Positions 1-10,195 of a stretch of 64,000 bases of DNA are shown in pieces. The stretch comes from Pleodorina starrii (lineage: Eukaryota; Chlorophyta; Chlorophyceae; Chlamydomonadales; Volvocaceae). Position 1 is the first letter of the stretch. Every line of letters starts with the position of its first letter. Both the position numbers and the translations under genes were made by a program. Below the pieces are notes generated by a model. The model saw only the letters and a program-made list of their open reading frames with translations. It did not search any database and had not been told where the DNA came from. The stretch is from assembly GCA_030267565.1 (NCBI GenBank), contig BRXU01000013.1, positions 722,001-786,000 of the forward strand, in the 5' to 3' direction.

Positions 1-2849
1 ACCGGGCAGGGTCGGGGGCAGACAGGGACACAGGGTCAGGCGCGTGGGCGATTGCGGCGGTGTGAGGGGATGGGGGCGTGGGCTGCGGAGTGGGCGTGGG
101 AGATAATGAGGGTGAGACCGCGGCGGTTATCCCCCGGTATAGGCCGGGGGGGGGTGCGGTGTGCAGTTTGCGGTGTGCGGGAGGGAGGGAATGGCCTACC
201 GGGTGATGGCCAACCGGGTGATGGTCCCCACAGAGTACGACGACGACGAGAGACCCAACTCCTTCCTCACCCACCAGCCCCTCTCCCCCTCCCAAACCCA
301 CCCCACCTTCCTTTCCCGTTTCCACCCGCCAAGCGCCCTTCCCCCCTCCCCCCCAACCCCGCCGCCCCACCGCTCACCGCTGGCATACAGCCTGCCCGTC
401 AGCTCGAACGACCCACGGTTCGCATCGTAATAGGAGATGGCCCTGTCCGCGGTGGTGAACACCAGTTTGCGGGTGTTGGGCATGTAGATGGCGTCCGTGA
501 TCCAAGATGAGCCCAACTGGATGGTCTTGTAGTGGCGCAGGTCGGCGCCGTTCCACAGACGGAAGGTGCCGTCGCGGCCGCAGGAAACGTACTTGTCCAC
601 AAAGTCAACGTAAAGGACACGGTCAACGGGGCCGCTGGACATGTCGTACAGGTCGTGGACGGCCCGGAGGGCGCCGCGCGGGGGAGGGAGCGGAGGGGGT
701 GGGACAGGGGAAAGGGAGGGGGAAGGGAGGGGGAAGGGAGGGGGAAAGGGAGGGGTTGGTGAACGAGGGGGTGGAGATGGCCAGGGCGGGGGGATGGGAG
801 GGGAAAGCCAGGAGCTGAAGGCGGTTGGCAGTTGCCCGGTAGTCGTTACGACGGTTGCCCGACTCACCGGTGCGTAACGCCCGCGTCATTGCGGTCGCGG
901 AAGTCCTGCGGTCGGGTCGGGTCGGGTGGGAGGAAGGGGGCTCAGGAAAGAGGCTTCAGGTCCTGCTGTGTTACGCTGCGTTGCCAGCAGGGGCGTCGCC
1001 TTGCGCGCTTTTGGCCTGCCGCCTGCCTGCCTACTTCCCCATTGCCTTCCTACACCCCTTCTCTCCGACTCACCCCTCCCCGCAGTGCATATGTCATTCA
1101 TGTTACCTTCGCAGCCCACGTCAGCATCACGTTACGCATCACGTATTCACCGTTCCCGGGCGTGGAATACCCCCTCAGGCCGCCCTTCAGCCCCACCACA
1201 GCCCCACTCCGTCGCTCCGTCGCCCCATTCCCTCAAGAAGTGCACCTGCAAGCTCCCTCCCCTCCCCTCCCCTCCCCTCCCCTCCCCTCCCCTCCCCTCC
1301 CCTCCCCTCCCCTCCCCTCCGCCTCCCCTCCCCTCCCCTCCCCTCCCCTCCCCTCCCCTCCGCCGCCCCCCACCCCCTCCCCCCCACCCCACCTGCGGGA
1401 ACAGCCTCCAGTTCTCACTGGCGCTCTCCCCCACCATCTGAGCGCGCTCCAAAAACATAAAGTTGGTGAACTCATCCCTGGGGAGGGGAGGGGAGGGGAA
1501 GGGGAGGGGGGTTGACGACAGGGGAGGGCAGGGGGGAGCGCAAGGGCGCGACGAAGACCGTTGCGAAGGCGAGGCTGGCAAGGCTGTGGGGGGTGAGGCG
1601 GAGGCCCGCCCGGGGCGGAAGGGCGGATGGAAGGAACCTGGCCGGCCGCCGCGCCCCCTCCTCCCTCCGCGCGCCGTCGGGCCCCGCCCCGCCCCACCCC
1701 GGCGAACCAAGCCCCCTCCTTCCCCACGCCATTCCACAGCCCACGAATCCCTGCCCCTCCCTCTCATCCCTCCTCCCCGCCAGTACGCTCCACCACGCCC
1801 GATCTCCCACTCACCCACCAAACGCCCACGTCCGGTAAGTGTGGCTGGGTTATGGGCCCGATCGCGAACGCCGTCTCCGTCCCTTCGCTGCGGTAACTTT
1901 TCTGGTACCCACCGCCCTCCCTCCCTCCCCCCAGTAGCCCCCCACCCACCCACCAGTCCACCCACCCACCCACCCACCCACACGCGCCCCCCCCCGCAGT
2001 AGCCCCCCACCCACCCACCAGTCCACCCACCCACACACCCACCCACACGCCCCCTCCCCCGCAGTAGCCCCCACCCACCCACCCACCAGTCCACCGTCCC
2101 TCCCGCGTCCGCATCGATCTTCATGAACAAGTGGCGGATGTCGTCCCGGGTCTTGAGCGGGTGCCCCGCCACGTCACCCAGGTACGGACCCAGCTTGTCA
2201 CAGAACTCGTCAATGTCCAGCTCGCCGCTGCCATCCTCGTCGGCCTCCTGCAGGCGTGTGTGTATGTGTGTGTATGTGTATGTGCATGTGCGTGCGCGTG
2301 TGAGTGGGGGGGGTGGATTTTCAGGGGTTGGGAGGTTTGGGGGGACGATGGATGCAGGGGGGAGAGGTGCTGAGGGTGGGGACTGGGGACGTCCAGAGGG
2401 TGTTGGGAGAGAGGAGAGTGTGGCAGGAAAGCGCGGATTTGCCTGCGGCTGGGAGGAAGGGGCGCCCTGCGCTCCACATTCCCGCCCTGCCAATGGCTCA
2501 GCGCTTGCCGCGGTGGCGGCATCGGGTGCAGCACCGGCAGCCGCGTCCGCGGCTCTACTGCCCAGACCGTGGGAGCGTCGGCGAGCGGTGATTGTGTTGG
2601 ATTCCATGGAAAGCGGTGCAAATTGTGGTCGTCGGCATGGCGGGGGCATGTGTCGGACAGGCCGTTGACCAGCCGTGATCCAGCAGAGTTGCGGTATATG
2701 TTTCAGCGTTATACCAACATACTCACGAGCCTATCGACGCATCGCAGAAGGTCCTAAACGGGCTATGTGCAAAAGGCTGAGCGTACCTCGAAAATTCGTT
2801 TCAGCAGCTTGAGCTGCTGAATGTTAATCTCCTCATTCATGGTCGCCAT
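1..2849 (-). CDS. EF-hand and WD40-repeat protein (WDR49/WDR64-like), 3' part outside window
   Basis: Exons on the minus strand: 2849-2787, 2247-2087, 1477-1393, 1184-1107, 905-868 and about 822-378, continuing off the left edge. Phases agree at every junction. The protein starts MATMNEEINIQQ; an in-frame stop lies just upstream of this ATG. Residues about 22-85 hold two EF-hand loops (DEDGSGELDIDEF and DADAGGTVDWDEF), the second split by an intron. WD40 blades follow (SCGRDGTFRLWNG, then RAISYYDANRG). EF-hands before WD40 repeats are typical of WDR49/WDR64-like proteins, several of which are ciliary; a flagellar role is inference. The last exon is uncertain at its 5' end: the only in-frame AG acceptor (near 823) would add about 45 proline/serine-rich residues, while conserved coding seems to begin near 670 where no AG exists. 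Confidence 0.75.
124..150 (+). repeat. Upstream module (GGTTATCC...GTATAGGCCGG) of the dispersed repeat
   Basis: GGTTATCCCCCGGTATAGGC resembles 38600-38627 and 59505-59535. It is in the non-coding part of the EF-hand/WD40 gene, downstream of the last visible exon. Confidence 0.5.
1257..1361. repeat. CCCCT/CCTCC polypyrimidine tandem repeat
   Basis: Nearly pure (CTCCC)n on the plus strand, within the intron between the exons at 1477-1393 and 1184-1107. The minus (gene) strand is polypurine here. Confidence 0.9.
1854..1905 (-). repeat. Copy B of dispersed intronic repeat (ATACCGCAGCGAAGG family)
   Basis: Minus strand reads TACCGCAGCGAAGGGACG followed by GAGACGGCGTTCGCGA. It lies in the second intron of the EF-hand/WD40 gene and closely matches the copy at 62254-62308. 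Confidence 0.75.
1925..2095. repeat. CCCA-rich repeat with an about 68-bp unit
   Basis: Three imperfect units each carry GCAGTAGCCCCC then CACCCACC stretches and CCAGTCCACC. It sits in the intron immediately after the second EF-hand exon, at the splice donor. Confidence 0.8.
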
Positions 2850-2898
2850 GGTGACTACCGCGGCGTCCACCTCCCGGTTGACAGTGTCGAAGACCGTC

Positions 2899-2906
2899 TA
2901 TTTATA
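2899..2906 (-). promoter_or_regulatory. TATA box of the EF-hand/WD40 gene
   Basis: TATAAATA on the minus strand, 50 bp upstream of the ATG at 2849. Spacing would allow a start site about 30 bp downstream and a very short 5' UTR. It is the only clear TATA element I could tie to a start codon here. Confidence 0.45.
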
Positions 2907-3541
2907 CCATTATCAGGTTGCGTTCCCCGCCTTGCGAACCATATCTCTCAGCATGTAAATTATTTTCGATGATTCCAGTGACTACGTTATCGTCTTATCG
3001 ATGACGGCCTAAGACCCATTTGTTTGCGACACAAAAAAAACTGGAGTGCGCAAGAGGCGTCCTAGAACTTTAGAGGATGTTATAGAAATTCGTTTGGGAG
3101 AAACTGATAATCCATTTACTAATGTGGACGGAGCCCTGCCATGGTGCAAGCATACTCCTCTCGGTCATCATCATTCTTCGGCTTCCATTCCGTATTGCCG
3201 TAAAACTCAACGCTTGTCACACGCTCGCACAACCGCAGCTGCAAGTTCATTAGTTAGTAAAACTTTCCGAGGCAAAATGCAATAATCCCCCTTCGGAGCA
3301 GTTCTGTTGGCGTGAAGCCTGGCCCCGCAAGCGAGCGGTGTACCGTGCAGCGTGTACCTCCGTCGTCGCCTTATCCAGTCATCACGCAACATAAGCTCAT
3401 TACGAGTGGCTCTTACTTAGCCGTTACAGGTCCATTCGCCGCATCGCTTCGCTAACCGTGTGGATAGCTTGGCCCCAGCCAAACCAACGCCGTTGCCTCG
3501 CATCGACCTTCGCCACGCTTTGCCACCTACCAGTTATAGCT
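2907..3541. other. Divergent intergenic region, AT-richer than surroundings
   Basis: Space between the EF-hand/WD40 gene (-) and the DUF4336 gene (+), presumably holding both promoters. About 2960-3290 is clearly AT-richer than the genes. It contains an open frame at 3046-3285 (79 codons, MRKRRPRTLEDVIEIRL...) with AT-ending codons unlike neighbouring genes; I do not recognise it and do not call it a gene. Confidence 0.6.
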
Positions 3542-6500
3542 ATGCGAATCGCAAGGCCAGACGCTGGCGCGGTGCGCTGCCCTCGGCGGCCAGTCGCCGG
3601 GGCAGCGCACAATAACCGCACGATGAGCACGACGCTTGCTCGCGCCTCGGCGCCTGCCAAGCAGGCGCAGACGCAGCGGCAAACGCAGCAGAGCCAGAAG
3701 GACACGGCACGAGGCGGCAAGGCGGCCGGGACGACGGCTAAGGGCGGCAAGGCGACCACTCGCGCCCCTCGCGACGGCCGCAACGCGGCCCAGCAACAGC
3801 AGCAACCGCCCGCCCGCAAGTCAGGGGGCAACCAATTCTACTTCAACCTGACAGGATTTCCCTTCCCCCTGGGGCCCTTCTTCACGCGCAACACCGTGCG
3901 CCGAGAGGTGGGCGCGCGGGGCGGAAGCCGGTTGCTGTTGCTGGGGGACATTTGGGTTGAGAACGCCCCTGCCTCTCCCCATTCCACTCCGTTCCCCTGC
4001 CTCTCCTACTCTCGCTCCGCTCCTCTCCTCTCCCCTGCCTCTCTCCTCTCCCCCGCCTCTCCCCCTCCAGATCGAGAAGGGCAGCGTGTGGGTGTTTGAG
4101 CAGACCCAGGCTCTGGACTTCTTCAACGTGTACACCCCGGTCCGCATGACTGTCATCAAGCTGGCCAGTGGGGGGCTGTGGGTGCACGCACCGGTGGCGC
4201 CCACAGACGAGTGCATACGACTTCTCAAGGTGGGCTGCCGGGCGGGCGGGTGGGGCGGGGGGGGGGGCGGGGGGCAGGGGACGAGTGGGTGGGTGGAGCG
4301 GGGCAGGGGGCGAGCGGGTGGGGCGGGGGGCAGGGGACGAGTGGGTGGGCAAGCCGACTGGGCGCAGCGGAGGAATCGAGGTGTTGATGGTGCGGGGGTG
4401 GGTACCGATAGGTGGCTGGGCGGGAGGATTGGGGGAAGCGCGGCGTGGGGTGGGGTGGGTGGGTCGCCCAACCGGCGGCGGGCGCTGGCGGCTCCGGAAC
4501 CATGGGCGAAAAGACCAGCACGCGGCCCCTCCGCGCGCGCGCGCGCGTTACCTTGCATGGCCCGAACGATCTTGTGTCCTTGACGCACCCGTGCCCCCTC
4601 CCAGGAGCTGGATGCGCCTGTGGAGTACATTGTACTGCCCACCTTTGCGTACGAGCACAAGGTGTTTGTGGGGCCCTTCTCCCGCCGCTTCCCGAAGGCC
4701 AAGGTGAGAGCAGCTCCCCCTTGGGGGAGAAGGAAGGGCGAGGAAGGGGGCCAGTACAGCGCAGCACAGCGCAGGGCAGCACAGCGCAGCTCGCGGTCCG
4801 GTCGGGACGTGTGGGAGCAAGCCGGTTCGGGGCGCTTGGGAACCGTTGGGTCGGCCGGCGGGGGCCGGGGTGGGAAGGCCTGTTGACCCGGGGTCCCATC
4901 GTGACCCGCGGGTCGCACCGCTATGCGCGCGCCAGCGGCGTCGAGACGCAACGTGCGTAAGGCAGGTTTGCCGGCCTGCCAGCCTAGCGGTTAGGCGAGG
5001 CCTCAACACGTCCTGCGGCTAGGAGAGAGCGGCGCCTTGGTTTGCTTGGTCCCTCGGGTCGGCGCAGGGACCTCATCTGGGTCACGGGCCAGTCAAGCGA
5101 TCCGCAACCCCCCGGGGGGCGCTCCCCGTCACTAACCCGTCTTCTTGCTTTTTGTACGTGCGACGCAGGTGTACGTCGCGCCGTACCAGTGGTCTTTCCC
5201 CCTGAACCTACCGCCTCAGGTGCGCGCGTGCGTCCGTGCGCGGCATCGTGCGCGTGTGTGTATGCAGGCGGGACCGGTACGACTGAGGGGCGGCAGCCTG
5301 AGGGGCGGCAGCCTGCCAGGTCCCCAGCTGGCGGCGCCTGTCTGCTTCGTCGCCTGTGTCTTCGCCCGAAAATGTGTGGTGTGGTGTGGTGTGGTGTGGT
5401 GTGGTGTGGTGTGGTGTGGTGTGGTGTGGTGTGGTGTGGCAATCGGCATGATATGGTGTGGTATGACGGGCTTTGTCCCGTCCGTGCCGCCTCCGCCCCT
5501 CCGTCCCCGCCTCCGCAGTTCTTCGGCATCTTCCCCGCCGGGGAGCTGACGACCGGTGACCCCGACGTGCCCTGGGCTGACGAGATCGAGCAGAAGCTCT
5601 TCTTGCCGCCATCCATCGGTGAGTGGGCGAGCAGCAGCGGGCAAAAACGCAGTGGGCAGTGAGCCCATACGCAGCCGCGGGCTACAGCGGCCTTGCCCCG
5701 CGGCCCCGGCTGAAGGTCCCCGCCTGCCTGCCAGACCGCCGCCCATTGTCTGCTGCTGACCTTTGTAGGGTTTTAGGGTTTAGGGTTTAGGTGACTCCGC
5801 CCGCCGGCCGGACCGCCCATTGTCAGCCCGCCGGCCTGACCGCCGCTCATTGCCCGCTGCTGCTGCTGCTGCTGCTGTCTGTGCAGGTGTTGGCAACTAC
5901 GTCCGGTTCAGCGAGGTGGCCTTCTTCCACAAGCGCTCCCGGACACTGCTGCTAACGGATGCGGTGGTGTTTGTGCCGGAGGACCCCCCGGAGGTGAGGC
6001 AGCAGCAGCAGCAGCACCGGGGGCCGGGGGGGCGGGGGGCGAGTAGGCACGGATAGACCGGAGCACGTGAGCGGTACATGATTGTGTACGGTAGTCTAGA
6101 GAAATATTCGCATCTGCAAAGAATTGCGGGTTGAGTGGGGGATAATCCCCAGACCCCACCCCACGCCAACAAGACCAGGGTCCAGGATCGCTAACGTGGC
6201 CTCCGTCCCTCCGCTGCAGTGTCTTCCTTACTACCCCCCTCCTCCCCGACTCCTGCCTGAAAGTGGATAACCCCCCCCGTCCCGCGTTCCCTCGTCCCGG
6301 GCCGTTTTAATTACCCCCCCCCTACATACACGCACACACGCACACGCACACAGGTGATCCCCGTGGATGCTCTGCTGGAGATTGCCCGGGACAACTGGCT
6401 GGCTCGTTTCATCTCGGGGGGGCGGAGCCCGGGGGAGGTGGCGGCCATTGCGCAGCCGGGGCCCGTGGAGGACAGCCGGGAGGCCAGGAGGAAGGGTGCG

Positions 6501-7857
6501 TGGGGACGTGTGTGTGTGTGTGTGCGGGCGCTTGGGCTTTGGGGGAGGAGGGTTGCCGAGCAGACGGGCGGTGGAGCCGCCCCGCTGAGCCCCGACCGTC
6601 ACATGGCGGGGCCGGGCAGGGCGGGGCCGTGCTGTGTCCTGCTCGTCGTTGCGCCGTAAGGGTGTGGGGGGGCCGTGTTCTGTTTGTCAGCAAAGCCTCC
6701 CCTGCGCCTACCTCCCCATCCCAGCCGTCGCAGTCGTGTGTTCCCGCCCACGCGCCACGCCCTTGATTCTGTCCCATTTGTATGATATCCCCCTGGTCCT
6801 CCCACACACACATGCACACACCAAACACACCAAACACATATACACATACACACGCGCACATGCACGCGCAGGCTGGCAGCGCATGGCCCTGTTGGTGCTG
6901 TACTTCGGCCCCTCCAACCTGCTCACCCCGGAGGAGTCGTTCGCCGCCATCTCCAACCGCCTCATCGTGGGGCCCGTCGTGGAGACACTCGTGTACTCCA
7001 AGATACCCAAGTCGGTGAGAGCGGGGGGCGGGGCGGGGCGGGGCGATGTGCCCCCCCGCCAGCTGTGGTATGGTTCGGTACCCGGGGGCCCTTGCCGTCT
7101 GGCTGCCTGGCGGATAGGCTGGTGCGTGTGCGGGGAGAGCGACAAGGGCTCTCCTTTTCAAGCCCGGCCCGGCCCGGCCCGGCCCTTCCGCTCAGCCCGG
7201 CGAGGGGGTGGGGCTTGTTCTGGACAACGGGTGACTCACGGGGGGCTATGTGGCCTTGGGCGCACATCGCGTTGGTGGCGTGAGTCTGCGCGAGATTACC
7301 GGTACAGCAAATTGGATCGGCCAGTGATTACATTTTTTTGTCGCGCCCTCCCGCGTTTCCCCTCCTGCTCCTGGCGTCAGGTGGTGGACTGGGTGGAGGA
7401 CATCTGCGCCGATTGGAACTTCCGACAGATCATCCCCTGCCACTTCGACGCGCCCATCCGCGCGGGTCCCTCGGAGTTCCGCCGCGCCTTCGCCTTCGCC
7501 TACCAGCAGGCGGAGGCGGAGGGGCTGCTGCCGCCGCGCCCGCCGCCGCCGCCGCCGCCCAAGCTGCCGCTGCCGCTGCCCGACTTCCTGGGTGGCTTGC
7601 TCAGCGCGTTCGGCGGCGGCGGTGCCGCCGCCGCCGCCGGCGGCGGCGCGGCGGCGCCGCTGGAGCGGGCGGTCGTGTTCCCTTCGGATGACATGAAGAC
7701 GCTCAACTCACTGAATGATACGTTGCTGTCGTTGGGGGCCGTGAAGCGGAACGCGGACTTGGACGAGAGGGCGGCTGAGGCCGGGACGAGCGAGGAGGCT
7801 GGGGCGGTGGAGGGGGTGGTAGTCGGGCAAGAGGCCGCTGTGGGGCGGGGGCGGTGA
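3542..7857 (+). CDS. Chloroplast DUF4336 domain protein
   Basis: Nine exons: 3542-3907, 4071-4229, 4605-4703, 5169-5219, 5519-5618, 5887-5993, 6354-6495, 6872-7014, 7381-7857; total 547 residues with all phases consistent. The start is the first ATG in the open frame (another in-frame ATG is at 3623). The first 100 residues are Arg/Ala/Ser/Gln-rich, as expected of a plastid transit peptide. From about residue 115 it follows the plant/cyanobacterial DUF4336 family: FFTRNTVRRE, VWVFEQTQALDFF, RMTVIKLASGGLWVHAPVAP, LPTFAYEHKVFVGPF, VYVAPYQWSFPLN. The family has no established biochemical role as far as I know, although the fold resembles metallo-hydrolases. The C-terminal exon carries an added proline and glycine/alanine low-complexity stretch. 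A TGTAA signal follows at 8162. Confidence 0.9.
5381..5438. repeat. (TGGTG)n microsatellite in DUF4336 intron 4
   Basis: About eleven uninterrupted GTGTG/TGGTG pentamers on the plus strand, wholly within the intron 5220-5518. Confidence 0.92.
5767..5791 (+). repeat. Interstitial telomere-like repeat
   Basis: AGGGTTTTAGGGTTTAGGGT plus TTAGG: one TTTTAGGG unit and two TTTAGGG units in intron 5 of the DUF4336 gene. TTTTAGGG is the Chlamydomonas telomere unit and TTTAGGG the plant unit. Confidence 0.8.
6186..6313 (-). repeat. Copy G of dispersed intronic repeat, long form
   Basis: Read on the minus strand it starts with AATTAAAACGGCCCGGGACG, passes GGTTATCCACTTTCAGGC and ends in TGCAGCGGAGGGACGGAGGC. 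It lies in intron 6 of the DUF4336 gene. A 30-bp block at 6284-6313 is identical to 22079-22108 in another gene. Confidence 0.75.
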
Positions 7858-8837
7858 GTGGCGGGGGTTGGGTTGGGTTTCAGCGGGACGGGAAGTTGTT
7901 CTGAAACCGCAGCGATGAAAGGGAGGCGACATTGGTGGGCGGGTGGAGCCAGCAAGGGTGCGGTGCGGTGGGGTGGGGTGGGGTTGATGAGTGGCTCGGG
8001 GGCAGGGCTTGAGGGTTTTGGGTGCGGGTGAGAGCTGTGGCAGGGCTGATGCGGGAGAGCGAGCGAGGGGGCAGTGTGGCGATGGTGTGGCGAGGAGACT
8101 GAGTGAGTGAACGAAATTGTGGGAGCTTGTTTTTGTTTTTTGGGTGGGTGGGTGCGCCTACTGTAAGCGTGAGCAGTGAGCAGAATCGCCAGTGCAGCAG
8201 GTGCGAGCAGGTGGTATCCAAAGCGCGCAAACTGGGCTTTGGCTTTGACGGACCCCCGGGTCGTCCCCTGACTGCGGGGACTGCACTGGACATGTGGGGC
8301 GTACCTGAGGAGGTTTTTAAGGCGACGGACTGCATGGCCTCCGCCGTCATCAGTGTCTGCATCTCGCAATGGCCGTTTTTGTACTGCTACATGCGAGCAG
8401 TATTGCGGCGCCCCGGGCACCGGTGACGGCTGTCTCTCCTCGACCCAAGCCGCGGGCCGATTTTGTGCAGTTAGGCCCCGGTACTTTGGGTGTGTTTATA
8501 TCGTGGAACTCAGGAGGGGGGAAGCGCGCAGCGTCCTGGAGTCCCCCGGTCATAATTGCCGCAATCGCGGCTTTGGTCACCCTTTTTTGAGCTTGCTGAG
8601 CGGTGACGGAGCGTACCTGAAATGCGACGGCATGCTGCGGACGGATGCTGGTGATGTGCCGTCATGTGCAGGTCCAGCGGCGGAGGTCTGAACACGCGAG
8701 GGCTGAAAGGTCCATCCACTGTGATACGACCCGCTTGCGTCAGGCCCTGAAAAATGTATTTATGCACAGTCAGCCCCGCTGCATAACATTTTATCTCTTG
8801 CACCACCAGCCACCGCCCCTCGACTCGTCGCATGCTG
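7858..8837. other. 3' flank of DUF4336 gene and unassigned sequence
   Basis: Holds the DUF4336 3' UTR to about 8180. From 8180 to 8837 there are open frames on both strands (for instance a minus-strand one near 8620-8350), but none has a recognisable domain or a convincing start and splice pattern. Confidence 0.5.
8162..8166 (+). terminator. Polyadenylation signal TGTAA of the DUF4336 gene
   Basis: TGTAA 305 bp after the stop codon. TGTAA is the standard poly(A) signal of Chlamydomonas and Volvox. Confidence 0.55.
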
Positions 8838-9949
8838 TTACTGGTACTTGTCGAACGCGCCAGAGAGAATTTCCGTGCAGCCCCACACCACCTTGGGCCG
8901 TAATGCACGCCTCTGCAGCACGTCTATGCAGGGTACGACATCATATCATCGGCGTCAGTACACCAGTCTTAACCCTGTTCAGCGCACGCCTGCGCCACCG
9001 TCAGCACCCATCTCATCCGGGAAAGGCATCCAGCTTTGCTGCGCCTGCCGGCCCCACGCCCGCCACGAGGTGTTCATCAGTCCGATGTCAAAAGTAATGT
9101 GCAGCCATTGTCGTTGGAAGCGCGGACACGCGCTCGCAGACACTCGGCGTGGGTAAGGAATTCGAGAAATGCTAGTACGGCACCCATATGTGCCCAGGAA
9201 CACGCAGATACAGAGGATGCACGACGTCCTGTCATTTTCCACATCACAACAATTAGTAGCCGCCGCCCAATGCCCCTAACCTGGGCCTGCAAACGAGGCA
9301 GGCAGCAAGGTGTCTCCCTCGACGCGGGGCAACACGCAATCAGTTGGGGCCTTGGGCCTGCAAGCTGAAGGAACATGAAGAGAAGTGGTGCCGGCTCGCC
9401 GGCCAAGGAAGTCGCCCCAGCTTCCTTCCCGTCACATCGACACAGCAAAACTTGCTTGGAACTTGGTGACGCAATCGCAAACCGAGTAAGCCCAGCCCCT
9501 CAAGCGCGTGTGCATGGCGTCAAGATCCCCACAACCCCGAGCGGCAGGGCTGGACGCTTGCAGACAGGTCAGACCTTGTCTCATGCCTGATCGCTGACGG
9601 CCAAATCGTTATGTCAAAAGACGGCAAGGTGAGACAGTTCGGGGGTTGGGCGCAAAGATCCAGCAGAGAACAGCAGGCACCCAGCCTGACCCAATTTCCA
9701 AAGCGTCGCTCTAGCCCGCCCGCACCCATACAGACGAAACAGACACTGTCCTATTGCACATACTTTTGTCACATCCTTATGTACGGCGTCACGCATTGCC
9801 GGGGAACGACCCCGGCGACTCGAGGTGTCACGGTTTCCGATGCTGATGTGCAGCCCCCTCGCAAGATCCGAACCAGCAGCAACACCGGCAGCGGCCGCAT
9901 TCCGTCCCACAGTCCCCGCCTGACTACGACCCAATACCACCGACACCAT
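8838..9949 (-). CDS. Possible small unknown gene, exon structure unresolved
   Basis: Minus strand. A first exon may run 9949-9764 (MVSVVLGRSQAGTVGRN..., 62 codons, Arg/Ala/Ser-rich like an organelle targeting peptide) to a GTATGT donor. Two 3' solutions exist: exon 9368-9282 (ends before GTTAGG) followed by a short exon ending in TGA at 9077, or an exon containing LMNTSWRAWGRQ near 9070-8990 joined in phase to an exon ending GAFDKYQ-stop at 8838. I recognise no domain. It may also be partly non-coding sequence between the convergent DUF4336 and myosin genes. Confidence 0.25.
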
Positions 9950-10132
9950 GTTACTGCGCCATGCCGCCGACTGGGCGCATACGAATGGCGCCAAGGGTGG
10001 CACACAGCCCTGGAGGCTCCTGACCAGATGTAGGCTACAATGGCAACAGCTGCTACGCACCTTATCTCGTCGCTCCTTATTCCTAATACCTCTCCCAAAA
10101 AGCCGAATTCCCGCACCCCTGCACGCCCGCCG

Positions 10133-10137
10133 TTACA
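10133..10137 (-). terminator. Polyadenylation signal TGTAA of the myosin gene
   Basis: TGTAA on the minus strand about 60 bp after the proposed myosin stop codon at 10196, supporting that gene end. Confidence 0.6.
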
Positions 10138-10195
10138 CCCGGGGAGTTAGACCGATGGGTCCACCGCGCCGCGCATGGCATTTGCCTCCGCCCCC

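Noticed and set aside
196..867. Long minus-strand frame read as one 223-residue protein
   Set aside because: Only about 670-378 is WD40 coding. The part left of 378 continues past a GTGAGC donor and is intron.
1147..2649. 500-codon minus-strand open frame
   Set aside because: It reads through two introns made of CCCA and CCCCT repeats; only the EF-hand segments within it are real exons.
3821..4951. 376-codon minus-strand frame
   Set aside because: Antisense of DUF4336 exons and GC-rich introns; no domain and no splice logic.
8353..8691. Cys-rich plus-strand frame of 112 codons
   Set aside because: No signal sequence, no regular Cys spacing, and it lies in the 3' flank of the DUF4336 gene; an equally long frame exists on the other strand.
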